Assembly (NCBI GenBank): GCA_964006375.1
Contig: OZ023262.1
Span: forward strand, 199,292,778 to 199,356,777
Source: Tillus elongatus
Lineage: Eukaryota > Arthropoda > Insecta > Coleoptera > Cleridae
Direction: 5' to 3'
DNA: 64,000 nt
Under the pieces are notes generated by a model. That model worked only from the letters and a program-made list of their open reading frames with translations, was not told the origin of the DNA and ran no database searches. This document shows, piece after piece, positions 50,761 through 64,000 of the stretch. The translations under genes were made by a program, and so were the position numbers. The stretch's first letter is position 1; each line of letters begins with the position of its first letter.

Positions 50761-51804
50761 TGAAAACGCAATATTTTTTGAAATATTTAAGTCTTTCGAA
50801 TGAAAATTTGCACATATATAGGAGACGTTACAATATAGCTGTTAACCAAATTTCAAATTAAATGGCATACGAGGACAGGAGTTATTAAAAAATCAAAATT
50901 ATAAATGAATAAACAGTCTAAGATATCAGTTCAAATTTCATACAGCATTTCCCACGTTCAATGTTGATAAGGATGATCAGACTGTGAATGCGTCATTTTG
51001 AATAGATTATTCAAATAGAAACAGTCACATGACAATTAAATATAAAGGAGCCGGGTTGTCAGATTTAATAATATTTCATTTGAATCTTAAAATGTAAAAC
51101 ATATGGTAATAATACATATTGGTACTTATTGAAGACAAACAAAAGTTCCACAAAAAATTAATCCATCCAATAAATGTGGCTTAATATTTATAAATGTTGA
51201 GTTACCAATAATGTCTCATTCGATTTATCATAAATTCTAATTTACTCAATCTGACACCGCTGCATAGTAGGCCAACTGTCATCGCGAAACGGGAGCCGCC
51301 GACTGCCGACGCCGAAACATGACACAACGTGTTATTTACATTTATTAAAACTGAAATGTTTTGTTATATTACAGAATATACCAAATAGAAGTTTCACTTC
51401 AATGAAATGGTTTAAAACTATAAGTTCAGTACTAATTTCCGACGCTTCAGCGCCAGTAGCATTATAATCCAGAAATCTATTCACTTCTAAATATCAATCT
51501 AACCTCAAAACATTCGAAGATTCGTTATTATTGTTTATGGTTTTATTTTGCAAAGCATCCTTACATGGAGTGTTAGAGACTAGCCACGTTTGTTGTTATA
51601 AAGCTCTTTATTATTATATCTCTACATATTATGTTGTTATTAAAAAGTGTTCCTTTGATTTGGTCCTAAAGTTTCTGACACAATTGTTGATCAAAGGTAA
51701 GTAGCACATGCTTATCGTTACTTGTGTTCTTCAATATTTTTAATAACCTGGCAAGTGAAACAAATACTAACTTATACTTATTGGTTCCAGTATTACAAAA
51801 ATTT
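50761..51804. other. No gene seen
   Basis: AT-rich. The first 150 bp may still belong to the C-block side of the repeat element. A GC-richer patch at 51250-51320 (CCGCCGACTGCCGACGCCGAA) is isolated. Nothing is recognised. Confidence 0.35.
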
Positions 51805-52911
51805 CGGGACGCAGCAAGTGCGTTATAGTAGTGAATTTTCATAAGAATTGTACACTGTTAGTAAGAGATACTATTAAAACTAATTCTTTAAATTTAAATG
51901 GACCTTTGAGATCAGTTTTAGAGTCCTAGTTAGCGATTATTTGAAAAAAAATATGTTTTATATGGAGCTACTAAATTCAAATTTGGTCTTAGATATAATA
52001 TGTAAATACTGCAAGTGTCTTTAAATAAAAAAATGTGTTACAAATTTCATTAAAGTTACAAAAATTTTTCAGAAAAAATAAATGATTTACAAAGGGAATG
52101 TACCTGTCAAATTATAAATATGGCAGGTATTTTTCCTTGTTAATTGTTTGGATGGTTTTGTTTTAGTCAACCCATCCAGTTTTTGCAAACAATAAACTAC
52201 AAAAAAGGTTTTTTAAAACAAAACGAAGCTCAATATGTTATTTTTCTTTAATTTATTACCCACGTGCGTTTACATAGGTGTTACTAAGGTTCAAGATTGA
52301 AGATTCTGGCTTAATGGGAAATTTAGTGAGCTATCGGATTTGAAATATTTTTATAAAAATTTTCTACCATGACATAAAAAACCTTTTTTGTCGTTTATTG
52401 TTTGCAAAAACTGGATGGGTTGACTAAAACAAAACGATCCAAGCAATTAATATGGAAAAATACCTGTCATATTTATAATTCGACAGGTACATTCCCTTTG
52501 TAAATAATGTTTTTTTTCTGAAAAACGTTTGTAACTTTAATGAAATTTGTAACACAATGTTTTTAAGATACTTGCAGTACTTACATATTTTTATAATTCG
52601 ACAGGTACATTCCCTTTGTAAATCATTTATTTTTTCTGAAAAACGTTTGTAACTTTAATGAAATTTGTAACACATTTTTTATTTAAAGGCACTTGCAGTA
52701 CTTACATATTATATCTAAGACCAAATTTTAATTTAGTAGCTTCATATAAAATATAATTTTTTTCAAATAATCGCTAACTGGGACTCTAAAACCGATCTCC
52801 AAGGTCCATTTAAATTTAAAGAATTAGTTTTAATAATATATCTTACTAATAGTGTACAATTCTTATGAAAATTCACTACCATCCTACCATACTACTACTT
52901 GCTGCGTCTAG
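51805..52911. mobile_element. 1.1-kb palindromic element with A ends on both sides
   Basis: Outer ends: GGGACGCAGCAAGTGCG on the left and CTTGCTGCGTCTAG on the right, both followed inward by GTGAATTTTC or its complement. Arms of about 400 bp are inverted copies (for example GACCTTTGAGATCAGTTTTA at 51903 against 52760-52800; CCATCCAGTTTTTGCAAACA at 52169 against 52395-52415). The right arm carries an extra internal duplication of about 85 bp (52489-52575 and 52576-52665, both with AATTCGACAGGTACATTCCC). No coding region. Confidence 0.82.
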
Positions 52912-53366
52912 AGTTTTTTAATTAGGTTGGCTTACATCGCTTGCGACTAGGTAGCTCACTGTTTATTCCAAAATTATCAAGCAGCTTAACACATTCAAAA
53001 TGTTGGCGGCCACTGTTTCAGATGGTCGTCAGATTGCATGTCTAATTGTATATCTGTGGTTTGTGCTTAGTCAATGAGAAGTAAAAGGTTTTTCCAATTT
53101 ATGTTGTATTTGTAACTTACAAATTGTCTAATAATTATACAACGCAAGTCAACGACCTCTTGTATAAACATAATCCATGATTTTTGCCTAGAAACTAAAA
53201 TAATAAATCGAAAGAATAGGTTCAAGGAATGTGCCACTTTTTGCAACAGGCGACTAACTGGAGCGGCTGACGCCGCTCTCCACCAAGCGTTTTCTTTTCA
53301 TGGTGTTAAACTACCTAATGTTCTTTATTTATACATTACCTGTTTTCTAACTATATATCTTGAAGT
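52912..53366. other. No gene seen
   Basis: Between two copies of the repeat family; nothing recognised. Confidence 0.35.
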
Positions 53367-53614
53367 TTGGACGCAGAAATTGCGTTATGGTAGTGAATTT
53401 TCATAGAAATGATCTGGCACCAAATATTTTTAATAACTTTTTTCTCGTAGCATAGAAATATAAATTTTGGTATATGGTTCACTTTTTATATCATAAACTT
53501 ACGTACCAAATTTGGTTACCATAGCTTTTATTTTTAAAATTAATTTTTTTTCCGAAACAAAGCCCACAATTTTTTAAGTTATCGGTGTGATACATACATA
53601 CCTACACACACACT

Positions 53615-53617
<3 letters not shown>

Positions 53618-53698
<81 letters not shown>
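53618..53698. repeat. (TA)n microsatellite
   Basis: About 40 TA units left of the first inserted mariner. Confidence 0.95.
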
Positions 53699-56839
<3,141 letters not shown>

Positions 56840-56958
56840 AATAAAAATTGAAACTGCCCCGGTTATGGGTTCTAGGGGTCTTAGTTGGCGCTCATTTGAA
56901 TTTTTTTTCACAATTCAAAAGGCGGGATCTCCCCATTTTATCTAAGAAAATTCACTAA

Positions 56959-57286
56959 AAGGCGACGGTAGGCAACAGGACACCACCGTCCTGCAAATCC
57001 CTTGGTACTTACTAGCATTGTGCAAAAACAGTTTAACAAATAATATAGTAAATAAAAGGAGGAGAGAATGGACACAAACTAAAAGATGCAGAGAAACTGG
57101 AAATATTCGAAGAAACAATAAGGTAAATCAGCGACGTAAATATATTCTGTGCGGACACACATAAAAAGCGGTTTAAGCACAGCTGACAAAAAGTACTGGG
57201 CAAGGTAAACGTAGCACCAAGGAAACCCTGAATGACATCAGAGATAATAAAGTTAATGCAAGAACGCAACAGGTGAAAATAAAAGT
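56959..57286. other. No gene seen
   Basis: Less AT-rich than the neighbouring repeats; no frame of note. Confidence 0.35.
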
Positions 57287-58273
57287 CTGGACGCAGCAAG
57301 TGCGTTATGGAAGTGAATTTTCTTAAAATCTTTTTAATAGAAAATATGTCTCTTTAATGCAAGCAGGAATCAATTTGGTCACCGGTATAACCTATATAGT
57401 AGGAACAATGTACCATATTTTATCAACATAACTTGTTTGAAAATGTACAACAATTTTCCGAAAATAAACTTAAAATATTTCCGAGACAACTCGTTTCCTA
57501 GCTGACGAACCTTAGGTTAATAGCAAATTGCGTTATTGAATTTTGAAGCGTTTAATGAAAATTCGCAACTAAAACGCACTTACTGCGTCACGATTTTTTT
57601 TTACAAACGTGCATCATATTTCAATGAAAAGTGCAAAAATGCAATAACGAATTAAAAAAAATATTGTAAGTATCACCAACGACTTATGAGCCAGCCTGTG
57701 GTTGTCAAAATAATTTTATAAGATGCAGCTCAAAACACCCTATAGGTAACGTATATAATTTTTTCTCGTATCTTGCATAATAACAATTATATTGAGCTTT
57801 ACCATAGAAATGCGTCACACTGTATATATGTAAACAGAAAGTAAACCCGGATATGGATTCTAGGGGGCCTAGTTTGCGCTCGTTTGAAGAAAACTTTTTA
57901 GAATTCCAAAGCCGCGGCATACTCATTAACGAATTTTTTTTACCAATATTAGCTAAAAATTATAGACCTTTAAACCATAAATTTAACTAAAACTACTTCC
58001 AAAGCATCAGAGAAAGTGTCTATTTGAAATGAATTTTCTGGAGATATTTTATTAAAATGAAGGGCAATGATGGTTTAAGCTGAAACTTAAGGGTTTGCAG
58101 AACACTATTTACATAACCCGTATTTCTTTCAGGTTCTTTGGCTAAATGTTGCCAATTTTGACGTTTCAAATCGCGACTATTTACGTTTTGAGGAAAACCC
58201 CATTTTTTTCTTTAAATGCCTCTAACTTTTTTGTCTTTAAACTTACAGACCTAAATTTTGGTAAATTATTCAC

Positions 58274-58354
<81 letters not shown>

Positions 58355-58490
58355 TATGTATGTATGTATAGACAATTGAAACTGACCCTGGATATGGGTT
58401 CAGGGAGACTAGGTCGCGCTCATTTGAAGAAATTTTTCCTAAATTCAAAAGTCGGGCTCCTCGGTAGTGATTTTTTTTACAAGAAAATTT
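57287..58490 (-). mobile_element. Helentron-like microsatellite element, copy with internal rearrangement
   Basis: On the - strand: B end near 58490 (GAAATTTTCTTGTAAAAAAAA), B block with CCTGGATATGGGTTC text at 58387, (TA)n 58276-58351, interior shared with 40870-41170 (for example CATCAGAGAAAGTGTCTATT at 58004 reading forward), a second B-like block at 57826-57950, and the tail-to-tail A pair at 57287-57592 (CTGGACGCAGCAAGTGCG; CACTTACTGCGTCACG). The extra B block suggests that another copy recombined into it. Confidence 0.6.
58276..58351. repeat. (TA)n microsatellite
   Basis: About 37 TA units, element core. Confidence 0.95.
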
Positions 58491-58745
58491 CCTAAAACAA
58501 GCACTTGTGAGGCCACGGGAAGAGCCTACAACTGTATTAAATGTGGAACAGTTTCACTAAGTTAGGGCAAGAACAAACAACCAGATATGCTATTCAAATT
58601 GAATTAAGTCTTAAAACTTTCTCCTCTTTATCAAATTATTTTTTATACAAAAACTAGCTAAAAAATTCATCGGAATAACAACAATCAGATTAGATAACTG
58701 TAAAGTGAAATAAGACTAAAAAAATGATAAAAAGCGAAGTCACTA

Positions 58746-58850
58746 ACCAGGATTAGAACGCGTCATCTGGGAGGCGATTATTACGATGTAGAGCGACCAT
58801 TGTACACCTAGCCGACTGAGCTATGCACTATATGCATTTCCCAGCAGGAA
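58746..58850 (-). tRNA. tRNA-like sequence (pseudo-tRNA or SINE head)
   Basis: On the - strand an A-box-like TAGCTCAGTCGGCTAG (about 58829-58814) is followed by a B-box-like CGTTCTAATCC (about 58768). The B box differs from GGTTCGANNCC at key positions and the A-to-B distance is longer than in most tRNAs. A functional tRNA gene is therefore unlikely; a tRNA-derived SINE fragment or pseudo-tRNA is the better reading. Confidence 0.45.
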
Positions 58851-59006
58851 TATCGGATTGTTCAAGGTTTTACAATTTACTACATAAAACCTTTTTGATT
58901 TACAATGGATTTTTTGTTTATATTTTAACGAAATCTAGAAAAATAACGACTTGGACACATATCTAGAAGCTTGTTAGTCACTTCTTGTAGTATTTTTTAC
59001 TCACAT

Positions 59007-59302
<296 letters not shown>

Positions 59303-59700
59303 ATTAAAATCGAAGCGGCATACAGTAAATATTAACAAAAAAGATTGGATGCAAAGACATTGTGAAGAAACCGAAAATTCCATGAAGAAAGCACAGTTGG
59401 AGCAAGCTTATCAACAAGCAAGAAGACTACAATATAAACCAACAACAAAAAGTAGTCATAAAAGACTTTTATGGAAATTTATTACTAGAAAATGAAGACA
59501 TTGCTGAACACTGGAAAGCCTATCTAGAATATTTATATCACGGAGACGAAATTAATTGCAAAGAAGGTTATATAGAGGAAATAACGATGATAAACCTAGA
59601 TGATCTAGGCCCGCACATGTCAAGAGAAGAATTGGAGAAAGCCCTTAAATAATTTAGACAAGCAAAAACTCCTTGTGTTGAGGAATTTACACACTACGAT
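59303..59700 (+). pseudogene. LINE fragment, linker before the RT
   Basis: Reads MKKAQLEQAYQQARRLQYKP, then in the next frame ENEDIAEHWKAYLEYLYHGD, DLGPHMSREELEKALK and after a stop FRQAKTPCVEE (the place of KAPGxDEI). This is the segment between endonuclease and RT in the same general type of LINE as at 44561. It ends before any RT motif. Confidence 0.6.
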
Positions 59701-60122
59701 TTGTAGACGAAGTCCCTACCTGTCTATCCGAAGAATTTAGGTTACGGTCTTTTTCCCCACTTCCAGGTAAAAACCACTCTCAAAGCAACATCTACAAACT
59801 CTACACTCACAAAAATGAGACCCTCCTCACATTCATACGAAGGTTCGCTCCACTCTCACATATTCCCAGAGCTACTTTATCTTCCTATTCAGCGCCCTTC
59901 ATTTCGTCACGGTTTCCCCCGATTTCCACTCGCATTTCCTCTTCCAGTTCAATTTATGCGACCCATTCGTTGATAATCATGATTTCCTCGTTCTTGGTAG
60001 ACTTAGCCGCCTTAAACAGGTAGGAGCATCATTATCCTCGCGAAGTTTTTTTTGCAACCCTCCGACCTCAGTATTTCAGTACAAGTTTTTTGCTCACCGT
60101 CTCTGCATGCGCATTTAGATAA
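59701..60122. other. Pyrimidine-rich sequence, no gene
   Basis: Rich in CTC/TCC words (59760-59950). No frame or element ends recognised. Confidence 0.35.
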
Positions 60123-61678
60123 ATAGGGTGGGTTTTTAAATGTTACATGGGTATATCTCGAAGACGGTTCAATTTTTTTAAATTTTGGTGAATTAATAGG
60201 GAAACGGGGAAACATATTTAAACCTATTTTTAATATTTACCCCCTTTCTATATTTTGCGTGGCGGGGGTAACTTTAGATTTTTAAATGGGGTGATGTACT
60301 TTTATTTATAATTCCAATCTACGTAAAAAACTACGTATATGTGCAAAAAAAATTGATTTGCTCTTTCGGTTATGGAATTATGATTTATTAGGTTAAAATA
60401 CAAAAAAATAATTTCAATTTATTTTGTTATCATTGACGTTGATGTTGAGTATTATTTGCTTTCATGGAAACGCATTATTTTTACTTAAGTAAATTGATAA
60501 TTTTGACATTTTGACGATTTTTCCCCAGTTTATTGCTCAATTAAACATAGAAAAAAATTTAATGTGCAAGTTCCTATGTCGTTAATTTTTGGGAGTGCAC
60601 AAAAAATACGGAAAAGCCGCACTACCGTGAGCAGAGAGGTTTCCTAGTAATCCGAACTCCCACATGGCATTACAAAGCTGGAAACCAGGAGTCGTACTAC
60701 TGGCAGTTTAAAATTGCAACAACGAGTTCGGAAGAGAACTAAAACTGACGAAAATAGTGCAGTTGCCGTTTTAGAAGCGGTAGCTGTTGACCCGTATGTA
60801 GGTATCAGGCGGATTTTTTTTAAAGATAAATAGATACAATATGCACCACTGGGCGGCGGAAAATTCCTACTGGATAAGAACTCTTCCAAATCCACATCCA
60901 CTAATGTCTGGTGTGGTATAATCGGAGATAAAGTTATTGGTCCGTATTTCTTTGAATGGCATTTAAATGGAGAAATGAACACAATTTATTGAAAAACCAA
61001 TTACCTCAATTATTAAACAGGATGGACCTCCAACCCATTGTGCAATACAGGATCGTAATCATTTGAATGCAATATTTGAAAACAGGTGGATTGATCGTGC
61101 AGGTCCGGTCAATTGGCCTGCTAGGTTGACGGATTTGACCCACCTTGATTACTTCTTGTGGGGTTTTATAAAGGACAAAGTGCTAGCGATTGCACCTACA
61201 ACTTTAGATGATATGAAGCACAGAATCCGCTTTGCCTGCTCATTGGTGAAACCTTAAATGTTGCAGTATGTATGGGATTCATTTAGAAAAAGAGTGGAAA
61301 GTGTTTGGAGGTTGAAGGAGAACATTTAAAACAATTTCTTACGCACGACAGACGAAAAATAAGTTGAAATCTAATTGGTAATTTGTTTTTTGTATTTTAA
61401 CTTAATAAATCGTAATTCTGTAACGGAAAAAAGAAATCAAACAATTGTTTCCTCGCGAAACTAGTTTTTTACGTAGATTCGAATTGTATAAAAAAGTACA
61501 TCACGCCATTTAAACATCTAAGTTACCCCCTGCCTCTCAAAATAGAGAGGAGGTAAATGTCAAAAATATGGTAAAAATGTCCGCCCATCTCATCATTTCT
61601 CTACCAAAATTTCACACAAAGAATTTACACCCTTTTCGAGATATCCCATTGTAACAATTTAAAAAAGCACACTCTGTA
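60123..61678. mobile_element. Decayed DD41D mariner-type element
   Basis: Left end AGGGTGGGTTTTTAAATGTT and right end GTAACAATTTAAAAAAGCAC ACTCTGTA are diverged inverted copies; similarity continues inward for about 350 bp (shared ACGTAGAT, GTACATCACGCCATTTAAA and GTTACCCCC text near 60265-60335 and 61465-61535). The right side abuts a B block of the microsatellite family at 61679. It looks like the oldest mariner copy in the window. Confidence 0.75.
60640..61330 (+). pseudogene. DD41D transposase, heavily decayed
   Basis: Recognisable pieces: LKLQQRVRKRTKTDENSAVA, then AVDPYVGIRRI (N-terminal part, about 60700-60810), MHHWAAENSYWIRTLPNPHP (60841), and a last open stretch QDGPPTHCAIQDRNHLNAIF with the second catalytic Asp, NRWIDRAGPVNWPAR and LTDLTHLDYFLWGFIKDKV with the third. 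Spacing between these Asps is 41. The first catalytic Asp region is lost. Confidence 0.8.
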
Positions 61679-61815
61679 TATATAAATTTTAAAAATTGAT
61701 CTCGGATATGGGTCCTAACGGCTCTACATCGCACTCATAAGCAAACAATCTTCCAAAATTTGTAAGTCGCTACCTCTCTATAACCGAAATTTTCTTCATG
61801 AAAATTCGCTAAAAA
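61679..61815 (-). mobile_element. Helentron-like family, diverged B-end fragment
   Basis: GATCTCGGATATGGGTCCTA, then TACATCGCACTCATAAGC and a terminal GAAAATTCGCTAAAAAAAG near 61800-61816: same order as the other B blocks but more diverged. Confidence 0.55.
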
Positions 61816-61904
61816 AAGTGGATTACTATAAATAAATATCACATGCTTACGATTCCCGCCAAACCGTGTATAACGGCATTTGTTTTTCTCGGCCATTGCT
61901 TTTT

Positions 61905-62264
61905 CCCTTTTTTTTTCTTTAACGTCGGTCTATTTCCGCTAGTATGATATCACCGACGCCAGCGAGCAGTTTCACCTCACTATCCCGGAAATTTCGCCGA
62001 ACCCCTGCCTTTCTGTAAGGAGGGTAGGGATCTTTAACGTGCCCAACATCGCATGGACACGGGACCGAGGGCTTTACGCCCCCTCCGAAGGGCGGAACGT
62101 GCAGACATTCAACTTGCTCAAATACAATGCCACAACCTCGGTTGATGCTAATTTATTACAGTTTGTACTGAAAACGTGAAAGGGAACCCCTGAGAATCGA
62201 ACCCGGTACCCCTCCTTTCAAAGGTACACGTCCTTACCACTGATACACCGCGGTTCTTCCGCCA
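61905..62264 (-). mobile_element. tRNA-derived SINE
   Basis: - strand: a tRNA-like head with A-box-like GTGTATCAGTGGTAAGG (about 62251) and a perfect B box GGTTCGATTCT (about 62198), followed by a body that includes GGGCACGTTAAAGATCCCTA (about 62045-62026) and TTCGGAGGGGGCGTAAAGCC. The CACGTTAAAGATCC word is found in conserved central domains of several animal SINE families. The tail end on this strand is T/C-rich at 61895-61920. GC-richer than all surroundings. Confidence 0.7.
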
Positions 62265-62399
62265 TTGTTATGTGGCCTCATATAGCATAAGCTTGTACAC
62301 TGCAGTTGTCGTTCTGAAAGAGGCTATGTTCTGTGACTTTAGCAAACACCTCCTAAACAAGAAGACCTACCGGCTGTCGAATTGACGGGCGATGAGTCA

Positions 62400-63054
62400 T
62401 CACTAGTAGATTACTAAGTGAGTGGTGGACGTGCCGCCACCTAGTTGCGGAACCAAGTAGTATGTTGTCACGCCAGCTCCAAATAACACAAAGTGTTAAA
62501 AAAATAGAGACTCTATACAACTAACAATTTAGAAAATTGTCAGCCCTGGCCCATTTCTACCCCAATATAGGGACAAAGTGCGTAAGGCTAGATGCATTCT
62601 CGCGTGACAACATACTATTTGGTTCCGCAACTAGGTGGCGGCACCTCCACCACTCACTTAGTGTTGGAAGGCCGGCTATACTATAGCCGTATTACTTTAG
62701 ATGCATTTTTGCTAAAATTAGTATGCCGTACTAAAGAGCTCTAATGAGAGCGAAACCGGTCTAGGGTTCTAATTCTTGCGAAAATGCATCTAGCCTTACA
62801 TACTTTGTCCCTATATTCGGGTAGAAATGGGCCAGGGCTGACAATTTTCTAAATTGTTAGTTAGTTGTATACAGTCTCTATTTTTTTAAACTTTGTGTTA
62901 TTTGGAGCTGGCGTGACAACATACTACTTGGTTCCGCAACTAGGTGGCGGCACGTCCACCACTCACTTAGTGTTGGAAGGCTGGCTATACTATAGCCCTA
63001 TTACTTTAGATGCATTTTTGCTACAATTAGTATGCCGTACTGAAGAGCTCTAAT
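62400..63054. repeat. Inverted and direct repeat block
   Basis: 62410-62600 is repeated inverted at about 62780-62975 (shared GGTGGCGGCAC, GGAACCAAGTAGTATGTTG, CAGCCCTGGCCCATTTCTAC). In addition 62600-62760 is a direct repeat of 62911-63054 plus 63804-63850 (shared TTGGTTCCGCAACTAGGTGG, GGCTATACTATAGCC, TTAGTATGCCGTACT). The second direct copy is split by the MITE at 63055. No coding potential. The family is unknown to me. Confidence 0.8.
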
Positions 63055-63803
63055 AGGCGTTTACGAAGAGTAACCGGGTAGATATCGGTTACACCGCAAA
63101 CGTTCGAAAATGTAATTGGTTACTCTGTCCATCGTTCGAATATTATACGGTATCTACCAGGTGCATCAACCTGGTGCAGGATTTGTGTACCGAACCAAAC
63201 AGTCGGTAAATTGAGTTATACAGAGAACAAACTTATTTCTTTATACAAATTGTCTAAAGTCTAACCTATAAACGATGAAAATAAATAAGAAATAATAATA
63301 CCAATACCAATACCCTGACGGCCCTAAGGTTTTTGATTTTCATTCGTTCATTCAATCGTTACTTGAAGGAAGGTGAAGGTGTTGTATTGGCATTTAGTGG
63401 ATGTTAATAGTACTTAGTGTAAAGTGTCTAGTATTGCTAAGTGTTGAAGAAAAGCCCCTAAATATATTTTTATATTATTAATAAATTTTTTAATCTATAA
63501 TAAGTCGTAACCCCTGTTAATAACTCTTCGTCGCTATCGCTGTCTAATATTTCAGATACAACATTAACTAAAGCAATTTTTTCAATATGCATACTGATAT
63601 ATTAATATTACTACTTCAAAGTTCAAAGCCAAAATATCATCAAACAAGAAAGACGAACTTTTGACAGTTTGGCGTTTGTCATTTCGTTACCGCGCATTTA
63701 AAAGTGTTCGAAAATTACTGCACCGGATCCATTTACCATAAAACCAGCTGTCTACCATTCGGTAAACGGTATATATCTACCCGGTTACTTTTCGTAAAGG
63801 CCT
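63055..63803. mobile_element. MITE, 749 bp, 3-bp target duplication
   Basis: Ends AGGCGTTTACGAAGAGTAAC (63055) and the complement GTTACTTTTCGTAAAGGCCT (ends 63803), followed inward by CGGGTAGATAT on both sides. AAT flanks it on both sides (63052-63054 and 63804-63806; the alternative register is TAA). The uninterrupted sister sequence at about 62734-62760 shows the site before insertion. A 3-bp AT-rich duplication suggests the PIF/Harbinger group, but no other evidence supports that. Confidence 0.82.
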
Positions 63804-63850
63804 AATGAGAGCGAAACCGGTCTACGGTTTTTTAATTGTTGCGATAATGC

Positions 63851-64000
63851 ATCTAGTAGATATTATTTATTTCTCCTTCAATGATTTTTTCTATGATCAG
63901 ACGATTGTAGCGTAGCGGAACATCTGTTTTGTTTTACTGTAAATATTTTAACGAGTATTTTTTTTCGAATTATATGTGAGTGATTTGTGATTTATTAAGT
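63851..64000. other. No gene seen
   Basis: AT-rich flank of the repeat block. Confidence 0.3.

Noticed and set aside
58746..58850. Functional tRNA gene
   Set aside because: The B box is degraded and the A-to-B spacing is too long; kept only as a tRNA-like relic.
60644..60982. 112-codon - strand frame
   Set aside because: Antisense to the decayed DD41D transposase at 60640-61330.

Overview
This is insect-type nuclear DNA: AT-rich, with spliced genes, introns full of transposable elements, and long (TA)n arrays. The species cannot be named from the sequence; a beetle or another large-genome insect would fit. Only two host genes are visible. One is the last coding exon of the alpha subunit of cytosolic phenylalanyl-tRNA synthetase (2516-3083, + strand). 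The other is the C-terminal part of a chondroitin sulfate synthase on the - strand, spread over three exons (47489-47646, 41880-42081, 28099-29051) whose splice phases fit together and whose two introns (about 5.4 and 12.8 kb) are packed with mobile elements.

Layout. 1-18.6 kb is a graveyard of non-LTR retrotransposons from several families, in both orientations and nested. It also holds a piggyBac remnant, two hAT-type non-autonomous copies (one with an 8-bp target duplication), and a 1.25-kb inverted-repeat element carrying a THAP-like remnant that cuts a LINE in the middle of its reverse transcriptase. 18.6-20.9 kb shows no gene. 20.9-25.0 kb is one apparently intact PIF/Harbinger transposon whose two genes run in opposite directions with exons in each other's introns. 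25.0-27.7 kb is an apparently intact Tc1/mariner-type element of DD41D spacing with terminal inverted repeats of about 670 bp. 28-48 kb is the chondroitin synthase locus, with a deleted BEL/Pao retrotransposon, two more long-TIR mariner elements, an 877-bp TG array, a 0.9-kb fold-back hairpin, a Penelope-like element with hammerhead-ribozyme sequences, and LINE fragments. 48-64 kb holds a decayed hAT/GTF2IRD2-like gene, several copies of a microsatellite-cored family, further DD41D copies, a tRNA-derived SINE, and an inverted/direct-repeat block with a MITE inserted in it.

Two themes recur. First, a non-autonomous family with Helentron-like ends (subterminal inverted repeats, then a small hairpin and CTAG-like 3' end) carries a (TA)n core. 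Second, DD41D mariner elements sit again and again inside such (TA)n cores; in one case (53.4-57.0 kb) two different mariners split one core. The long mariner TIRs themselves contain extra internal copies of the tip sequence CAGGGTG / CACCCTG. Most element genes are broken; the Harbinger pair and the 25-kb mariner are the ones that read as intact.
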